From Helicobacter bilis (lineage in GTDB: Bacteria; Campylobacterota; Campylobacteria; Campylobacterales; Helicobacteraceae): a stretch of 64,000 bases of DNA. The DNA is taken from the NCBI RefSeq assembly GCF_001999985.1, contig NZ_CP019645.1, forward strand, positions 1-64,000, read 5' to 3'. The position numbers and the translations under genes are program-made. This document shows positions 1 through 7,077 of this stretch, piece by piece; within the stretch, counting starts at the first letter, position 1, and each line of letters starts with the position of its first letter. Below the pieces are notes generated by a model that did not search any database, was not told the origin of the DNA, and saw only the letters and a program-made list of their open reading frames with translations.

Positions 1-329
1 AATGGTGCGACTGCCCCTTGCCAACTAGAATCTAGGCTAGATTCTAGTGCGTTTGCTCCGCTATGAAGTGTTGTGCTATTAAAGGACGCATTTGCAAGTG
101 CCACGCTCCCAAAAGCCACACTTGCTTTTTTTAATACAAGGCTAAGTCCGCCTATCCCCATAACTGAAGCAAATAATGCGATAGGCAAATTTGCAATGGG
201 CGAGATAGCAACAGGAGAGTCGGCAAGTTTAGATTCTACCGATATGGCGTTGTGTGGCTCTTGAATATTAGATTCTACTTTACTTTGGTTTGTAGAATCT
301 AGGCTAGATTCTGTATTTACATTTTGCAT
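1..329 (-). CDS. TehA/SLAC1-like anion channel family protein, N-terminal part (gene runs off the window)
   Basis: The reading frame is open from an ATG at 329 to the left edge, giving about 109 residues of a longer protein. The first 45 residues are polar and rich in Glu-Ser/Asp-Ser. The next stretch, SPIANLPIALFASVMGIGG followed by LSLVLKKA, resembles the first helix of TehA/SLAC1 transporters (typical form LPxxLFGxVMGxxGLxxxW). Family members are ten-helix channels for anions, C4-dicarboxylates or tellurite-related substrates in the inner membrane. The gene begins only 3 bases after the stop of the cytochrome b gene upstream of it, so it is probably co-transcribed with the formate-dehydrogenase-like pair. 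Because only one helix is visible, the family call is moderate and the substrate cannot be judged. Confidence 0.55.
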   Translation of the reverse strand, partial: MQNVNTESSLDSTNQSKVESNIQEPHNAISVESKLADSPVAISPIANLPIALFASVMGIGGLSLVLKKASVAFGSVALANASFNSTTLHSGANALESSLDSSWQGAVAP

Positions 330-332
330 AGC

Positions 333-1088
333 TTAGTCCTTATTTTGTGTGGATTCTGTGTTAGATACTTCGCCTAAAGGCTTGATATGACAGCTTATAG
401 AATCTAGATTATTTTCTGCTACTTTATCCCTAGCCATTTTCACCCCCTCTTGCCACAAGCTATGTCGCTCCACAATATAGTGAGAATCTACCTTGCCACT
501 AAACATTGCTCGTAAAAGCGGACGATTTGCCTTGAAGATAAATGCCGCTAAATGCCCGATGATTCCAAGTATGATAAGAAACATTCCAAGATTATGCAGC
601 TGCGCACTCCATAGATACAAACTATCGCTTATATTCCACCCAGCAAGGTTTTTGAGCGTTTTAATTAAGCCGGTAATGATTAAAAGCAGCAGCACAAGCC
701 CTATGAAAAAATACGCTAGTCTTTGTTCAGGTAGATATTTTTCACTCTTTGGCTCTTGCCCACCAAAAAGCATAGCTTTAATAATCTTTAGGCTTTTCAC
801 CCCATCGCCTTTTTTGGGGAATATATCAAACTCCGCCCTTGCGATATGAAAATACAAGTGAAACGCCACAAAAAATATCAGCCCAAACGCCCCTACATAA
901 TGCAGCATTAAGCTTATGTGATAGTCCCCACTCCACGCCATTAGGGGCAGTTCATTTATCATATACCGCTTTGACACAGGCATTTGGAAAATCCCACTTG
1001 CAATCAAAATAAATGTGCTAAATGCCACACCCCAATGCACGATACGATTTTGCAGACTTTGACGCAATATCATAGATTCTGTTTTCAT
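333..1088 (-). CDS. Formate-dehydrogenase-type cytochrome b subunit (FdhC/FdnI family)
   Basis: The 251-residue integral membrane protein matches the di-heme cytochrome b (gamma) subunit of respiratory formate dehydrogenases, which passes electrons from the periplasmic enzyme to the quinone pool. Visible features are RIVHWGVAFSTFILIASG in helix 1, a second helix around residues 60-85 rich in His (HYVGAF, FHLYFHIARAEF), a third around 125-148 and a fourth around 165-190 (HNLGMFLIILGIIGH). These His residues are the expected heme ligands. A cytosolic tail of about 60 residues follows. The start has a good AAAGGA ribosome site lying over the end of the preceding iron-sulfur gene, with 3 bases between the genes. 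Other b-type cytochrome families share this fold, so the donor is inferred mainly from the neighbour. Confidence 0.85.
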   Translation of the reverse strand: MKTESMILRQSLQNRIVHWGVAFSTFILIASGIFQMPVSKRYMINELPLMAWSGDYHISLMLHYVGAFGLIFFVAFHLYFHIARAEFDIFPKKGDGVKSLKIIKAMLFGGQEPKSEKYLPEQRLAYFFIGLVLLLLIITGLIKTLKNLAGWNISDSLYLWSAQLHNLGMFLIILGIIGHLAAFIFKANRPLLRAMFSGKVDSHYIVERHSLWQEGVKMARDKVAENNLDSISCHIKPLGEVSNTESTQNKD

Positions 1089-1091
1089 AAT

Positions 1092-2129
1092 TTATCCTTT
1101 CTTTATATTCTTTTTAGATTTTGCCACAGCGATTGCCCCAGCGACTACACCAATAAGTGGTGCGGCTAACACACCTTTAATAAGGGCAGAATCTTCACTC
1201 ACAAAGTTTTTTACCACCACATTCATATGCGGTCGCCCCATTTTTTGACTTTTAGAATCTAGCACACCATCTTCCTTGCCATACTTTCTAGCAATCGCTT
1301 CATCAATCTTTGTAAAATCAATTGAAGAGATATAAAATGTGCTTGTCCCGCCATTTTGGCTATCTCCATAAATGAATTTACTTTCCTTTTTCGCCTCTTC
1401 TACAAGAGCTAGAATCTTCGCCTTATCATCAAAGATAATAGCATCTTTAGGACATTGTGTTTCACAAGCAGGCTTTTTACCTTGTGCGAGTAAATCCGCA
1501 CACATATCGCATTTAAACATCGCTCCACCACCAGCAAGTTTTGGGGCGATTTTAAGATAGATTCCAACTCCAGCTTGTCTCTGCGGTATCCCCCACGGGC
1601 AGACATCACGGCATTTTGCCCCACCAAAGCAGTAATGCTCATCAATATTTACAGCATTATTATCATCTTTGCCAATAATTCCAAATGGGCAGATTTTTTG
1701 ACAAGTAGGATCATCGCAGTGCATACAACGGCGTGGGACAAACACCTTTTTAGAATCTATCTTTAGCTCTTCTACAAAAGTCCAGTTATACGGGCTTAAG
1801 CGTGATATATCATCTCTGTTTTTAGAATAATCTTCATAGATTTTACGCGGGAAATATTGCGGAATGTCTTTTATCGGCTCGGGGAATCTAGCGGCATTTT
1901 TCTCTTTACACGCATTCACGCATTGTGGCATTTCATAGCCTTTGCAACCATCGCATTTATCAAGGTTTATAATACTTGCTTTGCCTTTAGTCTTGCTAAA
2001 CTCACTTGAATCTATAAGTGATCTTTTCTCTTTTTTGCCATCTTTTGTAGAATCACTAGATTCAGCATTTGCTCCAGCGACTAGCACAGGGGTGAGTGCT
2101 AGGGATTTTAAAAAGTTGCGTCTTTGCAT
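1092..2129 (-). CDS. Tat-exported 4Fe-4S ferredoxin-type subunit (formate-dehydrogenase-like beta subunit)
   Basis: The 345-residue protein starts with a twin-arginine signal (MQRRNFLKSLALTP, ending in AGANA near residue 22). It then carries groups of cysteines typical of four [4Fe-4S] clusters: CDGCKGYEMPQC, CMHCDDPTCQKICPFG, CFGGAKCRDVCPWG and CDMCADLL followed by CETQCP. This is the FdnH/HybA/NrfC-like electron-transfer fold. A hydrophobic segment near residues 314-335 could anchor the C-terminus, as in FdnH. The protein would shuttle electrons between a periplasmic catalytic subunit and the cytochrome b encoded directly downstream. No molybdopterin catalytic subunit lies upstream, where 378 bases precede an unrelated gene, so the partner enzyme is inferred. 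It could instead serve another molybdoenzyme or a hydrogenase. Confidence 0.82.
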   Translation of the reverse strand: MQRRNFLKSLALTPVLVAGANAESSDSTKDGKKEKRSLIDSSEFSKTKGKASIINLDKCDGCKGYEMPQCVNACKEKNAARFPEPIKDIPQYFPRKIYEDYSKNRDDISRLSPYNWTFVEELKIDSKKVFVPRRCMHCDDPTCQKICPFGIIGKDDNNAVNIDEHYCFGGAKCRDVCPWGIPQRQAGVGIYLKIAPKLAGGGAMFKCDMCADLLAQGKKPACETQCPKDAIIFDDKAKILALVEEAKKESKFIYGDSQNGGTSTFYISSIDFTKIDEAIARKYGKEDGVLDSKSQKMGRPHMNVVVKNFVSEDSALIKGVLAAPLIGVVAGAIAVAKSKKNIKKG

Positions 2130-2162
2130 TGAACTAACCTTTTTGAGATATAATTTTCTAGC

Positions 2163-2168
2163 ATTGTA
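2163..2168 (-). promoter_or_regulatory. Candidate -10 element for the iron-sulfur/cytochrome b operon
   Basis: On the minus strand the sequence reads GCATACAATGC, giving a TACAAT hexamer about 34 bases before the ATG at 2129. A ribosome site AAAAAGG lies just before the start. The assignment is by motif alone. Confidence 0.35.
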
Positions 2169-2507
2169 TGCAAGTTTGAACGCTTTGTGTGTAACTTTAT
2201 CACAAAAGGGAAAATTGGAATGCAGGGTGAAAGAGTGGACAAAGTTATAAAAGGTTTAAACACTTATTGCTTAAGATTTGGGTTTTTGGGAGTTTGTAAG
2301 CTTTTTTGCATTCTGTGATTATCATACGCAAAAAAACAAGATTTGATCAGTTTTGTTCCAACATGTAGCAATACTTAAGAAGCAGAATTAAAGCAAATAC
2401 TTTTAGTGAAAATTTTGTAAAATCTTACAATGCAAACTTTTATGAAATCGAACAAGATCTGCAAATATGGCTAAGACCTGTTTTTAATATACTCAACCCG
2501 AAGTATT
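2169..2507. other. Intergenic region without recognised gene
   Basis: This AT-rich stretch lies between two tandem minus-strand genes. I found no RNA gene, clear hairpin terminator or convincing short gene on either strand. Confidence 0.5.
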
Positions 2508-4457
2508 TTACCTTGGCTTTTTTATCCTATTTTGTGCGGTAATGTCAATCGTAATGCTATCATCTTCATTATTTGCATACGCCACAGCGTAATATACAAT
2601 ATAGTATGGTGATTTATCGCCTTTTTTGTCTTTCCAGCCATTGCCAAAGTCTTCTAGCACTTCTGTGTAGTAGTTTGCCACACATGTTCTTTTTTGCGTT
2701 TTTGTCTGTATGCCCTTATCTTCAATATTACTGATATGGGCGGTTAGCTTTGTGGTGATTTGAGCTTTAGTTTTATCCCATAATTGCATAAATTTTTGCT
2801 GTGCCTCTGTGCCGTTTCTGCGACCTTCCTCTTGGGCTCTTACCATAGCATGTTGGTAGAATCCCGCTTGTGCAAACTGCCTATATACAAGATCTGAATC
2901 ACACATTGGCGGTGTGCGTCCTTGTGGCTTTTGCTGTGCTTCATTGTTACGCACAAGGGTTGTTGTTTGTTTGCGTCCTTGCACTTGAGTTTCATTTAAG
3001 ATTGTGAGTTTGGCTGTATTTGAATCTTTGCATGAGATTTGATAGGTAACCTGATACATAGGCGATTTATCGCCCTTTTTGTCTTTCCAGCCATTGCCAA
3101 AGTCTTCTAGCACTTCTGTGTAGTAGTTTGCTACGCAGATTCTAGTCTCTCTATCAACTTGAGAATCTTGCTCATAAATATTACTTACACGCGAGATAAG
3201 TTTTGGTAAAATCGCCCCTCTTGTCTGCTTCCATAAACGCATAAATTCATCTCCAGCACTCTGCCCTTTCAGCCGTGCCTCTTCTCTAGCACGCACACTC
3301 GCATGCAAATCAAGGCTTGTTGCGGCAAATCTGCGTGTTATCTCACTGCTATTGCAGCTAAGAGCAGCTATGCAAGCACCTATTTGTGTGCTTTCTCTTG
3401 GCTGTGTTTGGTTTGCCTTGTCTTGGGGATTATCTTGCGTTGTTTTTTCTTGTTTGTTTTGCTTATCATCTTGGTCATTCATCGTTTCTTTATTGCTAGT
3501 TTCATGAGTTGAATCTTTATTGCCTGATTGCTGATTTGTAGAATCTTGATTGATAGAGTTTTGGTCTATATTTTCAGTGTTTGCAATGCTTCTATTTTGC
3601 GTATTTATAGAATCTGTCTTATTTTGGGCTAATGTATCACTGGGTTGATTAGAATCTTGGCGTGTGTTTTTTGTATTATTTGTAGTTTTAGATTCTGCAT
3701 TTTTGCTGCTTTCTTGATTATCTCGTGTGTTTGTGCGATTAGAATCTGTTGTCATGACTTCATATTTGTCCTTATTAGTCTCATCATTGGGGGCATTATC
3801 TTTATTAGGTATATCTTGCGTGGTGTTAGATTCTGCAAGAGTGGTGGAATCTGCTTGATTATCATTAGTGGGGTTTTTATCAGATTTTTTACTGCTTGTT
3901 GTAGCGTCTGTATTTTGTGCGTGTTGTGTGTCTTTGCTAGATTCTCTGTTATCTTTTATAGCGGTTTTTGTTACAGAATCTTTATGAGTTTTATTTGGGC
4001 TAGTTTTAGAATTATTGTTTTTAGATTCTGTTGTATTGGTTGTGGGGTTTAGATTTGCTTTAGGTTGCTGGTTGCTATCTTGCGATACCTTGGTGGTATC
4101 GGGATTTTGTGCTTTAGAATCCTGTGGCTTATTTGAGTTTAGAGTATCATCTTCTGGTGAAATTGCTGTATCTGTTTTTATAGACTTAGTTTCTTGTCTC
4201 TCATTGGATGTATCCGTGGGTAACACACTCTCATTGGTGTCTAAATGAGATTCCAAATTTTCCTCATGTTTTGTTTGAGAATCTTTTGATTTATCCAGAT
4301 TGGTATCAAAATCTTGCTTATTACCTTGCTCTTTGCTCTCTAGCACTTTATTGTTCTGTGTATCACCAGCGGTATTTGTGTAATATACAGCAACACCGCC
4401 TACCAAAACTAGCAACACAAGTATAATGAGAATTCGCATCTTCTTTGCTTTCATCAT
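2508..4457 (-). CDS. Membrane-anchored protein with Ser/Asp/Thr/Asn-rich stalk and two copies of an unrecognised domain
   Basis: This 649-residue protein has three parts. Residues about 7-25 form one hydrophobic helix (ILIILVLLVLVGGVAVYY), an uncleaved anchor or signal. Residues about 27-355 are a low-complexity stalk full of DSK, DST, DSN and ESK units. Residues about 357-649 hold two tandem copies of a roughly 130-residue domain. Each copy has a Cys near its start, an amphipathic RAxEExRxxG helix, then an identical block containing CVANYYTEVLEDFGNGWKD and KKGDKSP. I do not recognise the domain family. Four or five cysteines in the C-terminal half suggest disulphides in the periplasm or at the surface. 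ATGs at 4457 and 4454 are both possible; the second has better spacing from GAGG. No function is proposed. Confidence 0.75.
   Translation of the reverse strand: MMKAKKMRILIILVLLVLVGGVAVYYTNTAGDTQNNKVLESKEQGNKQDFDTNLDKSKDSQTKHEENLESHLDTNESVLPTDTSNERQETKSIKTDTAISPEDDTLNSNKPQDSKAQNPDTTKVSQDSNQQPKANLNPTTNTTESKNNNSKTSPNKTHKDSVTKTAIKDNRESSKDTQHAQNTDATTSSKKSDKNPTNDNQADSTTLAESNTTQDIPNKDNAPNDETNKDKYEVMTTDSNRTNTRDNQESSKNAESKTTNNTKNTRQDSNQPSDTLAQNKTDSINTQNRSIANTENIDQNSINQDSTNQQSGNKDSTHETSNKETMNDQDDKQNKQEKTTQDNPQDKANQTQPRESTQIGACIAALSCNSSEITRRFAATSLDLHASVRAREEARLKGQSAGDEFMRLWKQTRGAILPKLISRVSNIYEQDSQVDRETRICVANYYTEVLEDFGNGWKDKKGDKSPMYQVTYQISCKDSNTAKLTILNETQVQGRKQTTTLVRNNEAQQKPQGRTPPMCDSDLVYRQFAQAGFYQHAMVRAQEEGRRNGTEAQQKFMQLWDKTKAQITTKLTAHISNIEDKGIQTKTQKRTCVANYYTEVLEDFGNGWKDKKGDKSPYYIVYYAVAYANNEDDSITIDITAQNRIKKPR
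2611..2679 (-). repeat. Near-identical 69-base direct repeat, copy 2 (pairs with 3064-3132)
   Basis: These 69 bases match 3064-3132 at 68 positions by eye. They encode the shared block ending GWKDKKGDKSP in the second domain copy. Flanking parts of the two domains are much more diverged. Confidence 0.85.
3064..3132 (-). repeat. Near-identical 69-base direct repeat, copy 1 (pairs with 2611-2679)
   Basis: Partner of the repeat at 2611-2679, in the first domain copy. The only difference I see is one base in the CGCC/T-run segment. The contrast with the diverged flanks points to recent gene conversion or strong constraint on this block. Confidence 0.85.
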
Positions 4458-4482
4458 GCCCTCACAAAATAAAAATAGGCTT

Positions 4483-4488
4483 ATTATA
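4483..4488 (-). promoter_or_regulatory. Candidate -10 (TATAAT) for the stalk protein gene
   Basis: The minus strand reads AATGTATAATAAG, with a perfect TATAAT about 25 bases before the first ATG at 4457. A GAGGGC ribosome site follows. Confidence 0.5.
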
Positions 4489-4850
4489 CATTAAAAGTGC
4501 TGAAAACATGCTTTAAGATAAAAGTATAAAATCTGCTTTTTTGTTTGTTTTATTTTAGCTACTTTGGAATTTAAAGATTCTATTTTGCTTTTAGGTCGCG
4601 GTGTAATACTTTATGTTTTGTTATTTGAAATGTGGCATTGTATTTTGTATGGAAATTTAATGTTAGAATTTAAAACGATATTTTACCTTGTTTTAAGATT
4701 ATTCGAAACAGCAAATATTGACTCATATTTGTAAATTGGTAGAGTCTAGATTTATTTGCGTTGAGTTATATTTGTTTTCGTATATGCTGGAGTTTTAGTC
4801 TGGCTAATCTGGGGCTGTGTTAAATTTAGGGTTATCAAATAAATTTGTGA
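4489..4850. other. Intergenic region without recognised gene
   Basis: This AT-rich region separates tandem minus-strand genes. Apart from the promoter at its low-coordinate edge I see no coding signal, RNA gene or strong hairpin. Confidence 0.5.
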
Positions 4851-5654
4851 TTACTGCATTCTTAGGTTGTAGTTTCCTCTTACGCGTATTGTGATTGGCT
4901 TTGGGGGTCTCTTTAAACTTTTTGCAGACTGCTCTATCAATAATCGCAGAGAATCATCTAGGGCTTCTGCATTTGTTGATTGCAATATTTTTACATTCTC
5001 AATATGCCCATCTGGATACAATACAAACTCAATCAAGCCCACACCTTGCTGCTTTAGATATATAGCAAGTTGTGGATAGCCCATTCTATCAGCGGTTTTT
5101 TGAAATACTTCGCCATTTAAAAAATAGCTCTCTGCTAGATAATCCTTTTCTTCCTTACTCATATTTTGCAGTTCTGTGCCATAAAGCTGCAAGAGATCAT
5201 TGCGTATTTTTTGTGGCAATTTATCAAAGTTTGCATTATCTGCTTGTCTTTTTAGCTCTTGTGTTAGGCTTGGTTTTGGACTAGCAAAGGGGTTGAATTC
5301 CCCTGTATTTTGCGGGATACTTAGACTTTGTAAGTCTATATCTGTGCTTGGTGGCGTTTGTGGCTGCGTGATTGTGGCTGTGTTTTTTTTTGTAGTTTTT
5401 TGTTGCGGTGTAGGCTTATTTTGCGTGGTTTCTGTCTGTGGTTGCGATGTATTTGTGCTAGATTCTATAATGTTTGGCTGGATATTTTCTTGTTGCAACA
5501 CACCAAGTGAGATAGGACGCAAAACCACCTTTTTTTCTGGCATAGGCAAACTTTTGTAGATAAAAAATAGGGCAATATGTGCAAGTATTGATAGGCTAAG
5601 GGCAAGTAAGAATCTATCCTTATAGATTCTATAATGTGTGGCAACACTACGCAT
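4851..5654 (-). CDS. tonB: TonB-family energy transducer
   Basis: The 267-residue protein has the TonB layout. There is a short cytosolic start, one signal-anchor helix at residues about 14-33 (FLLALSLSILAHIALFFIY), a Pro/Gln/Thr-rich periplasmic spacer at about 60-105, and a C-terminal domain from about 185 (YLKQQGVGLIEFVLYPDG, then AEALDDSLRLLIEQSAK). TonB couples proton motive force, through ExbB-ExbD, to outer-membrane receptors for iron, nickel or cobalamin. The His in the helix (AHIAL) is the residue expected to act with ExbD. No exbB/exbD lies next to it. It follows the fliO-like gene by 3 bases, so it is in the fliN-fliO operon. H. pylori has, from memory, a similar fliN/TonB-like neighbourhood. 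The substrate is unknown. Confidence 0.8.
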   Translation of the reverse strand: MRSVATHYRIYKDRFLLALSLSILAHIALFFIYKSLPMPEKKVVLRPISLGVLQQENIQPNIIESSTNTSQPQTETTQNKPTPQQKTTKKNTATITQPQTPPSTDIDLQSLSIPQNTGEFNPFASPKPSLTQELKRQADNANFDKLPQKIRNDLLQLYGTELQNMSKEEKDYLAESYFLNGEVFQKTADRMGYPQLAIYLKQQGVGLIEFVLYPDGHIENVKILQSTNAEALDDSLRLLIEQSAKSLKRPPKPITIRVRGNYNLRMQ

Positions 5655-5657
5655 TTA

Positions 5658-6527
5658 TTACCTTTTTGGTTGCTTAGAGAGAAGCTTTTCACTTAGAATC
5701 TGTGTGAAGCTTTGCTGTTTTGGGCTAGATTCTATGTCGTTTGTTTTGTCTGCTTGAGTGTCGTGCTGTATTGAATCAAGCAGGGTTATACCATGTGGAT
5801 TTATGCCGATGAGATAGCGTTTCCCCCCGTATTTAATGAGTGCAATTTTATTTTTAGAATCAAGTATTTTTGCCTGTTCTAATACAATGCTAGAAGTTTC
5901 TATCCCTCTATTTTGCCGTAACTTAATCACATATAAGAGTATCAAAATAGCAATCATAATGCCTAATACAAGGAAATATCGCCATGAGCTAATCTCATAA
6001 CTATTCTCTTCTAATAAATTTTTTATATCAGAATCTTTAGCTAAGGGTTTATCTGTGTTGGTTTGGGTAGTATCAAAACACACAAGATACACTTTTGTAT
6101 TATGTGAAATTAGCATGGCATTTTGCAATGCAGTATCTTTGCTAAATTCAATATAGGCGTGTTTTAATATGGAATCTTGCTTTATTGAAAGACTACCTAA
6201 AGGTGTAGCTATATGCTGTGTTTTATCAACGATAAAGTCTTTCAGCATGATATATTTATATTGTGAATTTGGCTGTTGTGCCTTGATAGAGTCTTGCTTG
6301 ATGGAATCTTGTATTGATAAAGGTGTATTAAAACTTGTAGAATCTAGAATCTGTGGTGCAATTGTAAGCTCTAAAAGTAGGGCAATATGTTCTTTATTGT
6401 CTATTTTAAGAACGCTAGATTCTGTCGTATCATGCAATATGGCTTGTGTTATCTTATACCTTGTAGCTGCATACACGCAAGAGAATAGGGCGTAATATAA
6501 TAGAAATGCAAATATGCTATAACGCAT
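5658..6527 (-). CDS. fliO: FliO-like flagellar export apparatus protein with a large periplasmic domain
   Basis: From the ATG at 6527 the protein is 289 residues. It has a signal peptide (MRYSIFAFLLYYALFSCVYA), a periplasmic region of about 155 residues, one transmembrane helix near residues 184-204 (YFLVLGIMIAILILLYVIKL) and a cytosolic domain. The cytosolic part has the FliO signature: a hydrophobic KIALIKYGGKRYLIGINPHG followed by ITLLDSI. FliO helps assemble the FliP-FliQ-FliR export gate. It sits directly after fliN, as expected for fliN-fliO order. A longer frame begins with TTG at 6551, abutting the fliN stop, but the ATG at 6527 has AAGGA five bases upstream and starts exactly at a signal peptide. 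Small FliO proteins lack this periplasmic region, which is unusual outside Helicobacter relatives. Confidence 0.75.
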   Translation of the reverse strand: MRYSIFAFLLYYALFSCVYAATRYKITQAILHDTTESSVLKIDNKEHIALLLELTIAPQILDSTSFNTPLSIQDSIKQDSIKAQQPNSQYKYIMLKDFIVDKTQHIATPLGSLSIKQDSILKHAYIEFSKDTALQNAMLISHNTKVYLVCFDTTQTNTDKPLAKDSDIKNLLEENSYEISSWRYFLVLGIMIAILILLYVIKLRQNRGIETSSIVLEQAKILDSKNKIALIKYGGKRYLIGINPHGITLLDSIQHDTQADKTNDIESSPKQQSFTQILSEKLLSKQPKR

Positions 6528-6551
6528 ACATATCCTTAAATCTTTATGCAA

Positions 6552-6938
6552 TTAACTCTCATGATCAGAGACTTCACGCGCAATGTAATACACAATCGCA
6601 TTGGAATCTAAAATCTCATTAATCCTTATAGCAAGATTTCTTTCATATACCATAACTTCACCCTTGCCTACAACCCTATCATTTACAAATATCTCTACAC
6701 TTGCCCCTGCTGGTTTTTGTAAATCTATGATAGAGCCTTTCTCATACTTTAGAATCTCATTAAGTGGTATTTGTGTCGTGCCTAAATCTGCGCTAAAAAG
6801 CACTTTCATATCAAGCAACCCCTCATAATTTGCCATCATATCTTCAAGATATGATGCTAACTCAATCTCACGCGGGGTATGCACCTGTTTCTTGTCTAAA
6901 ATCTCATATTTGTCTTCTGCTGCGTTCTTTTCTGCCAT
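6552..6938 (-). CDS. fliN: Flagellar motor switch protein FliN
   Basis: The 128-residue protein carries the SpoA/FliN surface domain in its second half. Visible motifs are VLFSADLGTTQIPLNEILKY, then GSIIDLQKPAGASVEIFVN and VGKGEVMVYERNLAIRI. These match the C-ring proteins that form the base of the flagellar switch with FliM and FliG and dock the export ATPase complex. The N-terminal 40 residues are charged. The start at 6938 (MAEKNA) is preferred to the GTG at 6944 because GGAG lies eight bases upstream. The gene leads an operon with fliO and tonB and has a TATAAT box just upstream. Confidence 0.93.
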   Translation of the reverse strand: MAEKNAAEDKYEILDKKQVHTPREIELASYLEDMMANYEGLLDMKVLFSADLGTTQIPLNEILKYEKGSIIDLQKPAGASVEIFVNDRVVGKGEVMVYERNLAIRINEILDSNAIVYYIAREVSDHES

Positions 6939-6964
6939 AACCACACTCCAAAAAATAATGCTAA

Positions 6965-6970
6965 ATTATA
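6965..6970 (-). promoter_or_regulatory. Candidate -10 (TATAAT) for fliN-fliO-tonB
   Basis: On the minus strand, AGTATATAATTTAGC contains TATAAT about 27 bases before the fliN ATG. No sigma-54 or sigma-28 site is evident, suggesting housekeeping sigma-70 expression of this early flagellar operon. Confidence 0.5.
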
Positions 6971-7077
6971 TACTATTTTTATAATTTTATAAAGAATATT
7001 TTGCAAGGCTTATTTATGCTTAAAAACCTTACATAAATAAACATAGTTTTTAAATCCTATTAGTAGCAAACTCCAAA

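Noticed and set aside
3645..4248. Plus-strand Cys/Ile-rich frames opposite the stalk protein
   Set aside because: They are antisense shadows of the repetitive minus-strand DSN/DST region, with no ribosome site and biased composition from the repeated word.
6527..6551. TTG start for FliO at 6551
   Set aside because: It abuts the fliN stop and breaks the signal peptide; ATG 6527 has AAGGA at good distance.
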